Of a stretch of 64,000 nt of DNA, positions 32,016-40,915 are shown in pieces. Position numbers and translations under genes: made by a program. The stretch is from NCBI GenBank assembly GCA_016191875.1, contig JACPVG010000012.1:32236-96235 (forward strand), in the 5' to 3' direction. The stretch is from Chloroflexota bacterium (GTDB taxonomy: Bacteria > Chloroflexota > Anaerolineae > Anaerolineales > UBA11579). Below the pieces are notes generated by a model, which had not been told where the DNA came from, did no database searches, and worked only from the letters and a program-made list of their open reading frames with translations. Each line of letters starts with the position of its first letter. The first letter of the stretch is position 1.

Positions 32016-35000
32016 ATGAGTACTTATCGTTCTCCCCACTCCTCATCCGTGGTCCTCCGCCTGCTGGCGGCGGCCTCCCTGCTGGCTTTCCTGGCGTTCG
32101 CGGCCCTGCCCATCCCCGCCAGCCTGGCCGCCGGGCCAACCCCGACGCTCGTCGTGGACAGCTACGGCGACGATTCCGACTTCGATACCGGCGACGGCGT
32201 GTGCGACGTGGACCCTGATCCCGGCACAGTGGAATGCACCCTGCGGGCGGCGATCGAGAACGCCAACCTGGCTTCTGACCTGGACGTGATCGGCTTTGCC
32301 ATCGCGGCCGGGCCCAACGACGGCAGCCACTATCACATCACGCCGCTCACCGCGCTGCCCACCATCACCCAGCCGGTGTTCATCGACGGCTATTCGCAGA
32401 CCAGCTCCGGGCCGATCATCATCCTGGACGGGGCGACGGTCGGCGGGGGCGACCACGGCTTTGTGGTCAACACCGGCGGCGCGACCATCCAGGGCTTCGT
32501 CATTCAGAACTGGGGCGGCGACGGCATCCGCATCATCGGCTCGTCCGGCTCCAACGAGATCTACGGCAACTACATCGGCACCGACAAGACCGGCGGCTCC
32601 AGCACGGCGCCCAACGCGGTCGGCATCCGCATTTCCGGTTCGCCCGCCAACACCATCGGCGGAGCGGGCAATATTTCCGGCTACAGCGTCGTCAAGCGCA
32701 ACATCATTTCCGGCAACACGGACGCCGGCATCCTTGTCACCGGCAGCGGTTCGGTGTCCAACTCCATCTTCGGCAACTACATCGGCACGCAGGTGAACGG
32801 CACGGTGGATATGGGCAACGGCACGGATGGCGTGCGTGTATCCGGCGCGCCCAGCACTGTCATCGGCAGCGCTGTCAGCGGTGAGCGCAACGTCATCGCC
32901 GGCAACGGCGGCAACGGTGTGGAGATCACCGGCAGCGATTCCTCCGGCACGACCGTGCAGGGCAACTACATCGGCCTGGGCAGCAACGGTCAGACCATCA
33001 TCGCCAACGATGGCGACGGCATTTACATCGACAGCGTCAGCGGCGTGACCATCGGCGGCACCGCCAGCGCGGCGCGCAATCTTGTCGGCGGGAACGGCGG
33101 TTTCGGCATCGGCCTGGACACCGGGGCCGACAGCGTCACCATCCAGGGTAATTATGTCGGCGTGGCGGCGGATGGCATCACCGCCAAGGCCAACGGCTCG
33201 CACGGCATCAACGCGGCCGGTACCGGCGGCACCATCGGCGGTTCCACGTCCGGGGCGCGCAACGTCATTTCTGGCAACACCAGCGCCGGCATCAACATCA
33301 CCGGGAGCGGCTACACAGTGCGCGGCAACTACATCGGCGTGGCGGCGGATGGCAGCACCGCTCTGGCGAACGGCACGCACGGCATCCGGCTGGATGGCAG
33401 CGGCAACGCCATCGGCGGGACGTCCTCCGGGCATGGCAACGTCATCGCCCGCAACAGCGATGATGGCGTCAGCGTGGTGACCGGCACCGACAATACCATC
33501 CTGCGCAACAGCCTGTATTCGAACGGCGGCCTAGGCATCGACCTGGACAACGACGGCATCAGCGCCAACGATGTTGGCGACGGCGACAGCGGCGCCAACA
33601 ACCTGCAGAACTTCCCGGTCCTCTCAGCGGCCACCATCAGCGGCAGCGACCTGACCGTGGATGGCTCGCTGGACAGCGCCATCGGTTTCAATTTCCGCAT
33701 TGAATTCTTCTCCAACACCGCCTGCGACAGTTCCGGTAACGGCGAAGGCCGCACCTACCTGGACACCACCACGGTGGCGGGCGGCGATTCGTTCTCCTAC
33801 CTCATCACCGGGGCGGGGGTCTCCGAGGGCGCTTTCATTACCTCGACGGCCACTCTGCTGGATGGCAGCAGCGTCCCGGTGGAGACCTCCGAATTCTCTT
33901 CCTGCGTGGCCGCTTCGGCCGCGCCGGTGGCCGGGCTGTTCATCATCAACAGCACCGCCGACTCCAGTGACGCCAGCGCCGGGGACGGCTTCTGCGATGC
34001 GGGCGGCGGGGTGTGCACCCTGCGAGCGGCCATCGAAGAGGCCAACGCCCAGGGCGGCGCGGACGTGTTCAACTTCGCCTTCAACATCTCCGGCGGCGGA
34101 CCGCACACCATCACGCCTGGTTCGGCCCTGCCGGTCATCGACGTGCCTGTGGTTATCGATGGCACCACCGAGCCGGATTACAGCGGCACGACGCCCGTCG
34201 TCAGATTGGACGGCGGAAGCGCCGGCGCCGGGGCCAACGGCCTGGTGCTCAACGGCGGCGGCAGCAGCGTGCGCGGCCTGGCAATCCTCGACTGGGACGG
34301 GGCGGGCATCCGCATCACCAGTTCCAGCAATACCGTCTACCGCAACTACATTGGTGTGGACACCAACGGCACCAGCGCGGTGCCCAACACCATCGGTGTG
34401 AACGTGGTCAACGGCGCCAACAATACCATCGGCAACACCACAGCCGCCAACCGCAACATCATCTCCGGCAACACCACCGGGGTGCAGCTGGCCAGCGCCG
34501 GTTCCACCGGCAACAGCATCATCGGCAACTACATCGGCCTGCGCGCCGATGGCGGCGGCACGCTGGGCAACACCACCGGCGTGCTCATCGACAACGCTCC
34601 GGACAACACCGTGGGCGGTTCCTCGTCCTCCCAGCGCAACGTCATCTCCGGTAACACCAACGGCGTGGTCATCCAGAACGCCGCCGACAGCAACGATGTC
34701 TTCGGCAACTACATCGGCGTCAACCCCGGTGGCACGCTGGACTACGGCAACACGGTCGACGGCGTGCGCGTGAATGGTTCCTCCGCCAACCGCATCGGCG
34801 GCACGGGCGGCAGCGCCAACATCATCTCCGGTAACGATGGCGACGGTGTGGAGATCCTCGGCGGTTCGGCCGGAACCCAGGTGGTCGGCAACAGCATCGG
34901 ACTGGATTCGGCCGCCGCCAGCCGCCCGAATGGGGCCACCGGCATCAACATCAGCAACGGCAGCAACAGCATCATCCAGAGCAACACCATCGCCTTCAAC

Positions 35001-36107
35001 GGTAGCGACGGCGTGGGCGTCCTGGGCGGCACCGGCAACCTGATCACGGCCAACTCGATCTTCTCCAACACCGGCCTGGGCATCGACCTGGGCGCCAACG
35101 GCGTTCAGGCTAACGATGACCAGGACCCTGACGCCGGGGCCAACAACCTGCAGAACTATCCGATCATCGTCAACGCCGGGCCAATCGGCGGCAGCACCAC
35201 CTTCGTGGAAGGCTTCTTCAACAGCACGCCCAACACGGACTTCACGCTCGATTTCTACAAGAGCAGCACTTCCGACCCGACCGGCTACGGCGAGGGCACG
35301 ACCTTCCTGGGTTCGCTCAACGTGACCACGGATGGGGCCGGCGACGCCACCTTCTCCGGCACGCTGGGTACCGGCTCGGTTATCGGCAATTTCATCACCG
35401 CCACGGCCCGCGACGCCTCCGGCAACACCTCGGAGTTCTCGCTCATCCTGCTCATCACCGCCAGCGCGCCGACCCTGACGCCGACCAGCACCGGCACGGC
35501 TACCAATACGGCCACCGTCACGAACACCGGCACGGCGACGAACACCCCCACGGCGACGCGCACGCCCACGCGGACGGTGACGCCGACCCGCACGCCGACG
35601 CGCACGCCCACCCGCACCAACACGGCCGCGGCCACCAACACCTCCAGCGGCGGCGGGGGCGGCGGGGTGAGCACCGGCACGACCACGTTTGCCACGGCCA
35701 CCAACACCGTGACGGGCACGCCGCCCACCGCGACCCCGGTCACCGGGGCGCCCACCGCCACGCCCACCGGGCCGACGGCCACCAACACGCTCTCGCTGTT
35801 CCTGGCCTCCAACACGCCCAGCCCGACGACGGGCGAAGGCACGGGCGGCGGCGCGCTGGAGACGGCTGAACCCAGCAGCACGCCGTTTGGCGGCGCGGCG
35901 GGCCAGCCTTCGGCAACGCTTTCAGAGTTTGAGGTCGAGCTGACGGCCCTGGCGGAAACCGCTACGGCCGAAGTGACCGATGCGGGCGGCGGCGGGACGG
36001 TGTTCCCGATGTGGATCCTCTACGCCTGCGGCGGGCTGGCGGTGTTGCTCCTGCTGGCGGGCGGCGTGGTGGAACTCATCCGCTGGCTGAACGCCCGGCA
36101 GGGCTGA
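32016..36107 (+). CDS. Giant CSLREA-domain right-handed beta-helix surface protein
   Basis: A 1363-residue exported protein. A signal peptide (about residues 1-38) precedes two CSLREA modules, each opening with a GDGxCD box and the CTLRAAIE core (about residues 70 and 670). Each is followed by parallel beta-helix repeats with the recurring GNYIG and NxISGN steps. Two blocks ending in LGIDL...NNLQN-type motifs close the helices. From about residue 1150 a Thr/Pro-rich linker (TPTRTPTRTPT) leads to a single C-terminal membrane helix (WILYACGGLAVLLLLAGGV) and a basic tail, so it is probably anchored with the helices outside. Such folds often bind or cleave polysaccharides. AGAAGG supports ATG 32016 over 32010. 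Confidence 0.88.
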   Translation: MSTYRSPHSSSVVLRLLAAASLLAFLAFAALPIPASLAAGPTPTLVVDSYGDDSDFDTGDGVCDVDPDPGTVECTLRAAIENANLASDLDVIGFAIAAGPNDGSHYHITPLTALPTITQPVFIDGYSQTSSGPIIILDGATVGGGDHGFVVNTGGATIQGFVIQNWGGDGIRIIGSSGSNEIYGNYIGTDKTGGSSTAPNAVGIRISGSPANTIGGAGNISGYSVVKRNIISGNTDAGILVTGSGSVSNSIFGNYIGTQVNGTVDMGNGTDGVRVSGAPSTVIGSAVSGERNVIAGNGGNGVEITGSDSSGTTVQGNYIGLGSNGQTIIANDGDGIYIDSVSGVTIGGTASAARNLVGGNGGFGIGLDTGADSVTIQGNYVGVAADGITAKANGSHGINAAGTGGTIGGSTSGARNVISGNTSAGINITGSGYTVRGNYIGVAADGSTALANGTHGIRLDGSGNAIGGTSSGHGNVIARNSDDGVSVVTGTDNTILRNSLYSNGGLGIDLDNDGISANDVGDGDSGANNLQNFPVLSAATISGSDLTVDGSLDSAIGFNFRIEFFSNTACDSSGNGEGRTYLDTTTVAGGDSFSYLITGAGVSEGAFITSTATLLDGSSVPVETSEFSSCVAASAAPVAGLFIINSTADSSDASAGDGFCDAGGGVCTLRAAIEEANAQGGADVFNFAFNISGGGPHTITPGSALPVIDVPVVIDGTTEPDYSGTTPVVRLDGGSAGAGANGLVLNGGGSSVRGLAILDWDGAGIRITSSSNTVYRNYIGVDTNGTSAVPNTIGVNVVNGANNTIGNTTAANRNIISGNTTGVQLASAGSTGNSIIGNYIGLRADGGGTLGNTTGVLIDNAPDNTVGGSSSSQRNVISGNTNGVVIQNAADSNDVFGNYIGVNPGGTLDYGNTVDGVRVNGSSANRIGGTGGSANIISGNDGDGVEILGGSAGTQVVGNSIGLDSAAASRPNGATGINISNGSNSIIQSNTIAFNGSDGVGVLGGTGNLITANSIFSNTGLGIDLGANGVQANDDQDPDAGANNLQNYPIIVNAGPIGGSTTFVEGFFNSTPNTDFTLDFYKSSTSDPTGYGEGTTFLGSLNVTTDGAGDATFSGTLGTGSVIGNFITATARDASGNTSEFSLILLITASAPTLTPTSTGTATNTATVTNTGTATNTPTATRTPTRTVTPTRTPTRTPTRTNTAAATNTSSGGGGGGVSTGTTTFATATNTVTGTPPTATPVTGAPTATPTGPTATNTLSLFLASNTPSPTTGEGTGGGALETAEPSSTPFGGAAGQPSATLSEFEVELTALAETATAEVTDAGGGGTVFPMWILYACGGLAVLLLLAGGVVELIRWLNARQG

Positions 36108-36130
36108 TCGCCCCGAACTTCGCAGAATCA

Positions 36131-36163
36131 AAAACCTCCCGCACTCTGGCGGGAGGTTTTTTT
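36131..36163. terminator. Bidirectional intrinsic terminator
   Basis: AAAACCTCCCGC pairs with GCGGGAGGTTTT around ACTCTG and ends in seven T. It lies between the convergent CSLREA gene and the cyclase gene and can serve both strands. Confidence 0.9.
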
Positions 36164-36174
36164 GCGCTTGTGGG

Positions 36175-37896
36175 CTATTTCTTGATTAAGCCGACCACTT
36201 CAAAGACAGTGAGCGGCTGGCTCTTGCCCTTGGCATGCACCGGCTCGACTTCCTTGACCTCGATCTTCTTCTTGACGTTGGCATAGGCTGCTTCGCTGAT
36301 GAGGATCTGGCCGGGGCCGGAATTCTCCTGGATGCGTTTGGCGGTGTTCACGCTGTCGCCGATGGCGGTGTAGTCCAGGCGGCGTTCGGTGCCCACCAGG
36401 CCCAGCACCGCGTCGCCGTAGTGGATGCCGACGCCGAACGAGAGGTGGGCTTCCTTGGGAAGTTTCTTGTGCAGGGCCTTAATGGCGTCGCGGATGCCCA
36501 GGGCGGCCTTGACCGCCCGCAGGGTGTGGTCGGGCTGGGGGATGGGCGCATTGAACCAGGCCATGATGGCGTCTCCCAGGAACTTGTCGATGGTGCCTTC
36601 CTGGGCCAGCACGGCGTCGGCGCAACCGGCCAGGTACTGGTTGAGGATTGAAACCAGTTCTTCCGGGTTGAGCGACTCGCTGTAGGTGGTGAAGCCGCGG
36701 ATATCCGCGAACAGGCCGGTGATCTCCGCCCGCCGGCCGCCCAGTTGCAGGGCATCCGGGTTGAGTTGGTCGATGACCGCCGGGCTGACCATCTTCTCGA
36801 ACAATTTACGCTGGGCTTCCAGGCGTTTCTGGTCGGTCAGGTCGTCCAGCACGATGGCGACGCCCTGGGTGGTCTCGGTGGCGTCTTTGAGCGGCGAGAG
36901 GTTGAAGCGCAGGTCCACCAAGCCGCGCACCGGCAGGGTGGGGTTCAGTTCCAGGCCGATGACGGCTTCGCGCTGCTTGCGCACCTGGGTGATATGGTCG
37001 GCGATGGCCGGGCCGACGGGCGGCAGAATCTCGTCGATGCTCTTTCCGACCATATCCTCGATCTTCTTGCCGAGGATGGCGGCGGCGGCCTTGTTGGCAA
37101 GGGTGATCTTGTCTTCGATGTCCGACGTGATGACGCCGCTGGCGATGGAAGCGAAGACGTTATCCATCAGGTTCTTGAGGTCGGTCACTTCGGCCAGGGT
37201 GCGGCGCACGCTTTCGAACAGGCGGGCGTTCTCGATGGCGACGGCGGCCTGGTTGGCAAAGGCGGTCAGCAGGTCGCGTTCCTTCTCGGTGAACAGGCCG
37301 GTGCGGACGCGGTTGTCGGTGTAGATCACGCCGGTGATCTCGTCCTTCACCTTGAGCGGCACGCACATGATGCTGCGCAGGTTGTAGGCCACGATGCTTT
37401 CCTGGCCGCCGAAGCGCGGGTCTTCCTGGGCGTTGGTGGTCAGCATGGCCACGCCTTCGGTGGCGACTTTGTTGATGATGGTGCTGCTGACGGCGAAATC
37501 GGAGGTTTCCACCGATTCCTGTTCCCAGTTGCGCGCCACGCGAATCTCCAGTTTGCCGTCCGCGCCGCGCAGCATGAGGAAGCCGCGCTCGGCCCCGGTG
37601 AGGCGCACGATGGTGTCCATCACGATCTTGAGCACTTCGTCGGTCTCGAGCGAGGAATTGATGACCTGGCCGATATCGGCCAGGGCGAGCAGGTTCTTGC
37701 GTTCTTCCTCCTGCTGGGCCACCTGGCGACTGAGGCGCGTGAGGCTGCCGGCCAGCTGGGAGATGCTCTCCGAGGCGCCGGGCAGGCTGGCGCCGCTGTC
37801 CTTGAGTTTGCGGCCGATCTCATCGGCCAGTTTGCTGAGCTGGAGGAACTGCTGCTCGAGCGGGGGAGTGACGGAAGTCTTGGGTTCAGAGTACAT
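36175..37896 (-). CDS. GAF-PAS class III adenylate cyclase-like protein
   Basis: A 573-residue soluble protein. A coiled N-terminus precedes a GAF domain (about residues 60-215), a PAS domain (about 230-345, IASGVITSDIEDKITLANKA) and a class III nucleotidyl cyclase domain (about 385-570). The metal-binding Asp residues are in LFADIRGFTTYSE and FLGDAIMAWFN, and DYTAIGDSVNTAKRIQ carries the transition-state region. The Lys in IDKFLGD favours ATP over GTP, so cAMP is the likely product. The ATG at 37896 has GAGG upstream, and TAAAAT (37935-37940) is a plausible -10 box. It is divergent from nuoA. Confidence 0.9.
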   Translation of the reverse strand: MYSEPKTSVTPPLEQQFLQLSKLADEIGRKLKDSGASLPGASESISQLAGSLTRLSRQVAQQEEERKNLLALADIGQVINSSLETDEVLKIVMDTIVRLTGAERGFLMLRGADGKLEIRVARNWEQESVETSDFAVSSTIINKVATEGVAMLTTNAQEDPRFGGQESIVAYNLRSIMCVPLKVKDEITGVIYTDNRVRTGLFTEKERDLLTAFANQAAVAIENARLFESVRRTLAEVTDLKNLMDNVFASIASGVITSDIEDKITLANKAAAAILGKKIEDMVGKSIDEILPPVGPAIADHITQVRKQREAVIGLELNPTLPVRGLVDLRFNLSPLKDATETTQGVAIVLDDLTDQKRLEAQRKLFEKMVSPAVIDQLNPDALQLGGRRAEITGLFADIRGFTTYSESLNPEELVSILNQYLAGCADAVLAQEGTIDKFLGDAIMAWFNAPIPQPDHTLRAVKAALGIRDAIKALHKKLPKEAHLSFGVGIHYGDAVLGLVGTERRLDYTAIGDSVNTAKRIQENSGPGQILISEAAYANVKKKIEVKEVEPVHAKGKSQPLTVFEVVGLIKK

Positions 37897-38338
37897 TCTG
37901 GATGGCCTCACCTGGGATGCGCGAGTGGGATATTATTTTACATTAAAAGCCTGCCGGGCGGCCTTCCAGTTTTGGCGGGGAGTGGCTAACACCTAACCAG
38001 GTAGGTCCCGCCGATGCTCACTCCGATGGCCGGTTTCCCAGTCGTTCCCCATTTGTAGAAAGTTGCACAATCAAAATCAATTCGTGGTAAAATCGTCCGG
38101 ATTGTGAAGTAGCCCCTTGAGAGCCCTATGGTTTTGAGCCCTCGTAGTTCTTCAGGGATCTTCTTGCGGCATTCTTTTGGGCTGCTTTCGCAGTTGGCCG
38201 CTTGTGAGGTCAGTTGTTTTTGTTGCCTCCGGCCAACTGCACAACCGGGGCGTTTCTTCGCCTGCCATTATTGCACTACATTCCTGCGCGGCCGCGGCGC
38301 TCGCCCGGCGGCCCGCAAGCAAATGAGGAAGACAACCT
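37897..38338. other. Spacer between the cyclase gene and nuoA
   Basis: This 442-nt divergent spacer holds the -10 box of the cyclase gene (37935-37940), repeat copy D (38107-38239), and a candidate nuoA promoter, TTGCAC (38063-38068) and TAAAAT (38088-38093), with a long 19-nt spacing. Closer to nuoA I see only a GC-rich stretch and the GAGGAAG ribosome binding site. No gene is supported. Confidence 0.5.
38107..38239 (-). repeat. Two-hairpin dispersed repeat, copy D (divergent loops)
   Basis: On the minus strand hairpin 1 has perfect arms CAGTTGGCCG / CGGCCAACTG. Relative to copies A and B, both ends of the outer pair have changed (T-A to C-G), so pairing is kept. Hairpin 2 has arms AGCAGCCC / GGGCTACT. 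The loops do not match copies A-C. It lies 100 nt upstream of nuoA and probably inside its leader. Confidence 0.7.
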
Positions 38339-38695
38339 ATGCACAACAGTTGGCTGTTCATTGGCATCTTCATCCTGGTGGCGGGCGTATTCCCGGCGCT
38401 GCCCATCATCCTCTTCCATATCTTCGGCCCCAAGCGCCAAACCCCTGAAAAGCTCGAAACCTACGAGTGCGGCATGGAGACCGTCGGCCAGACCTGGGTG
38501 CAATTCAAGGTACAGTATTACATCTACGCCCTGATCTTCCTGGTCTTCGATGTGGAAATCATCTTTCTGTATCCGTGGGCAGTGGCCTTTGATAAGCTGC
38601 CCCTTCTGGGCGTGGCGGCCGGCGTGTTGTTCATCTTCCTGCTGGCCGATGGCCTATGGTACGCCTGGCAAAAAGGCGCCCTGGAGTGGTCATAA
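38339..38695 (+). CDS. nuoA: NADH-quinone oxidoreductase subunit A
   Basis: A 118-residue subunit with three membrane helices. PKRQTPEKLETYECGMETVG is the conserved first loop with the reactive Cys at the quinone site, and VFDVEIIFLYPWAV is the second helix. It sits where the peripheral and membrane arms of complex I meet. It opens a run of membrane-arm genes but is not followed by nuoB, C and D as is usual. A 97-nt spacer with a hairpin separates it from nuoH. Confidence 0.96.
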   Translation: MHNSWLFIGIFILVAGVFPALPIILFHIFGPKRQTPEKLETYECGMETVGQTWVQFKVQYYIYALIFLVFDVEIIFLYPWAVAFDKLPLLGVAAGVLFIFLLADGLWYAWQKGALEWS

Positions 38696-38710
38696 CACAC
38701 AAGCATAGCG

Positions 38711-38733
38711 GCTGACGGGCGACGCCCGTCGGC
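38711..38733 (+). other. Hairpin between nuoA and nuoH
   Basis: GACGGGC (38714-38720) and GCCCGTC (38724-38730) form a tight hairpin that extends by three more pairs including one wobble. CCTTTGTTTG follows, a weak T-rich stretch. It could attenuate transcription or protect the nuoA 3' end. Confidence 0.45.
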
Positions 38734-38792
38734 CCTTTGTTTGTCTGCATAATCCTGCAATGACGGATTGCATTGCGTAGAGGAGTTTGTCC

Positions 38793-40034
38793 ATGACGGA
38801 TCCACTTGCATTGCTGGGGGACTGGCTGCTGAACCTGCTGGCGCAGTTGAACCTGCCGCCCGGCCTGCGCCAGGTCATCCTGTATCTGCTGGGCGTGTCG
38901 GTCATCGCCACGGTGGCGCTGGTAATCACCATCTTCAACACCTGGCTGGAACGCAAGATCGCCGCCCGCATCCAGGACCGCCTGGGCCCCAACCGGGTCG
39001 GCCCGTGGGGGCTCCTGCAGCCCATCGCCGACGCCATCAAGATGCTCACCAAGGAAGACACCACCCCGGCCGCCGCCGACAAGGTGGCCTACAACATCGC
39101 CCCCATCCTGGCGGTGGTCTCGGTGCTGCTCATCTGGGCGGTCATCCCCTTCACCAGCCAGTGGTTCGGCACGCAGTTGAACGTGGCCGTGCTGTATATC
39201 GCCGCGGTGGGTTCCTTCGGCGTGCTGGCGGTGCTGATGGCGGGCTGGTCGTCCAATAACAAATACGCCCTGCTGGGCGCCTTCCGGGCCGTATCGCAAT
39301 TGATTTCCTACGAAGTGCCGCTGTTCCTCTCGCTGCTCATCCCGGTGCTGCTGGCGCGCTCGATGGACATCAGCGTCATCGTCGAGAAGCAGGCCACCCT
39401 GCTGGAAATGTACGTGGTGGCCGCGCCCCTGGCGGCGCTGCTGTTTTTCATCAGCAGCGTGGCCGAGGTCGGCCGCACGCCCTTCGACCTACTGGAAGCC
39501 GAATCCGAGATCGTGGCCGGCTATCACATCGAATACTCCGGCTTCAAGTTCGGCATGTTCCAGGCCGGCGAGTTCATGCATACCTTCACCATCGCGGCGC
39601 TGACCGCCCTGCTGTTCCTGGGGGGCTGGCAGGGGCCGGGCGTGGCGCAGGCGCCCATCCTGGGACTGTTCTACTTCATGGGCAAGTCCTTCGCCGTGTA
39701 TTTCGTCACCATGTGGATGCGCAGCACCCTGCCGCGCATTCGCATCGACCACATGCAGGCGCTCAACTGGAAGATCCTGGTGCCAATCGCATTGACCCTG
39801 CTGATGCTCACCCCCATCGTGGACTACTTCACCAAGGACCTGGGGGTGCTGTTCTCGGCTTTTGGCGGCGCGCTGACCCTTTCGTGGCGCTTCGCTGCCC
39901 TGCTGCTGACCAACATCCTTGTCACATTGGCAGCCATCGAAGCCGTGCGCCGGAACGCCAAGCGCAACTTCGTCGAGCGGTCGCGCTTCCCGGAACGGCC
40001 GGTGGCCCGCCCGCCGCGCGAAGAGGCCGCCTGA
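38793..40034 (+). CDS. nuoH: NADH-quinone oxidoreductase subunit H
   Basis: A 413-residue membrane subunit with about eight helices that forms part of the quinone channel of complex I. ERKIAARIQDRLGPNRVG is the family hallmark, and the acidic loop EVGRTPFDLLEAESEIVAGY is intact. The ATG at 38793 has AGAGGAG upstream. The 85-residue C-terminal extension with basic residues (ERSRFPERPVARPPREE) is somewhat longer than in E. coli. nuoJ follows after 10 nt. Confidence 0.96.
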   Translation: MTDPLALLGDWLLNLLAQLNLPPGLRQVILYLLGVSVIATVALVITIFNTWLERKIAARIQDRLGPNRVGPWGLLQPIADAIKMLTKEDTTPAAADKVAYNIAPILAVVSVLLIWAVIPFTSQWFGTQLNVAVLYIAAVGSFGVLAVLMAGWSSNNKYALLGAFRAVSQLISYEVPLFLSLLIPVLLARSMDISVIVEKQATLLEMYVVAAPLAALLFFISSVAEVGRTPFDLLEAESEIVAGYHIEYSGFKFGMFQAGEFMHTFTIAALTALLFLGGWQGPGVAQAPILGLFYFMGKSFAVYFVTMWMRSTLPRIRIDHMQALNWKILVPIALTLLMLTPIVDYFTKDLGVLFSAFGGALTLSWRFAALLLTNILVTLAAIEAVRRNAKRNFVERSRFPERPVARPPREEAA

Positions 40035-40044
40035 GGAGCATCTC

Positions 40045-40563
40045 ATGACCCCTGATCAGATCCTGTTCATCGTTACCGCGCTTATCTCCACCCTGGCGGC
40101 TGTCATGGTGGTTTCGCGCCGCAATATGGTGCACGCCGCCCTGTTCCTGGTGCTCACCCTGTTCGGGGTGGCGGTGGCCTTCGTGCTGCTGGAGGCCCCG
40201 TTCCTGGCCGTGGTGCAGGTGCTGGTGTACATCGGCGCCATCGCCATCCTGATGATCTTCGCCGTGATGCTCACCCGCAACGTCACCGATGACTCCGGCG
40301 ATCCCTTCAACAAGAATGCCCGCGTCGGCGGGCTGGCGGCGCTGTTCGTCTTCAGCCTGCTGGTGGTCATGTTCGGCGGCTGGTCGCAGTTCACCGCCTA
40401 CCCGCAGGCCGGGGACACCTCCGGCTCCATCGTCCAGCTGGGCGTGGCGCTGACCGCCGCGGATGGCTACGTCATTGCCTTCGAGGTCGCCTCCATGCTG
40501 CTGCTGGGCGCGCTGGTCGGGGCGATTTTCGTCGTCTGGCCGCGCCAGAACGAGAACGAGTAG
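40045..40563 (+). CDS. nuoJ: NADH-quinone oxidoreductase subunit J
   Basis: A 172-residue membrane subunit with five helices. RRNMVHAALFLVLTLFGVA and VLVYIGAIAILMIFAVML are the conserved helices 2 and 3, the latter bearing the flexible region that links quinone chemistry to pumping. GAGGAG precedes the ATG at 40045. nuoI, which normally stands between nuoH and nuoJ, is missing. Confidence 0.95.
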   Translation: MTPDQILFIVTALISTLAAVMVVSRRNMVHAALFLVLTLFGVAVAFVLLEAPFLAVVQVLVYIGAIAILMIFAVMLTRNVTDDSGDPFNKNARVGGLAALFVFSLLVVMFGGWSQFTAYPQAGDTSGSIVQLGVALTAADGYVIAFEVASMLLLGALVGAIFVVWPRQNENE

Positions 40564-40575
40564 AGGAGCCCGCAC

Positions 40576-40884
40576 ATGGTCCCGATTTCCTGGTATCTCA
40601 TCTGGGCGGCTGCCCTGTTTTCCATTGGCCTGTTCGGCGTGCTGTCGCGCAAGAACGCCGTCGCCATCCTCATGGGCGTGGAACTCATGCTCAACGCCGT
40701 CAATATCAACCTGGTGGCCTTCTGGCGTTACCTGGACGTGCGCGCCATCGCCGGCCAGGCGTTTGCCGTGATGGTCTTTGCCGTGGCGGCCGCCGAAGTG
40801 GCGGTGGGCCTGGCGCTGGTCATCTCGGTCTACCGCCGCCGCCAGACCGTGGCGGCCGACGAGATCGACCTGCTCAAGTGGTAA
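40576..40884 (+). CDS. nuoK: NADH-quinone oxidoreductase subunit K
   Basis: A 102-residue, three-helix subunit that is homologous to part of MrpC. The two buried acids are present in the family positions (Glu in LMGVELMLNAVNIN and in AAAEVAVGLALVI). RKNAVAILMG is the preceding conserved loop. A 12-nt gap follows nuoJ. Confidence 0.95.
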   Translation: MVPISWYLIWAAALFSIGLFGVLSRKNAVAILMGVELMLNAVNINLVAFWRYLDVRAIAGQAFAVMVFAVAAAEVAVGLALVISVYRRRQTVAADEIDLLKW

Positions 40885-40915
40885 GGTTTCCATCCCTTCT
40901 GGTGTGTGAGGAACT

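Noticed and set aside
32560..34720. Regularly recurring GGCAACTACATCGGC considered as a CRISPR-like or tandem DNA repeat
   Set aside because: The repeats are in frame and encode GNYIG steps of a beta-helix; spacing is irregular and the intervening sequence is coding.
35460..35800. GC-rich ACGCCGACCCGCACGCC-type tandem DNA considered as a minisatellite
   Set aside because: It is in frame and encodes the Thr/Pro-rich linker of the CSLREA protein.
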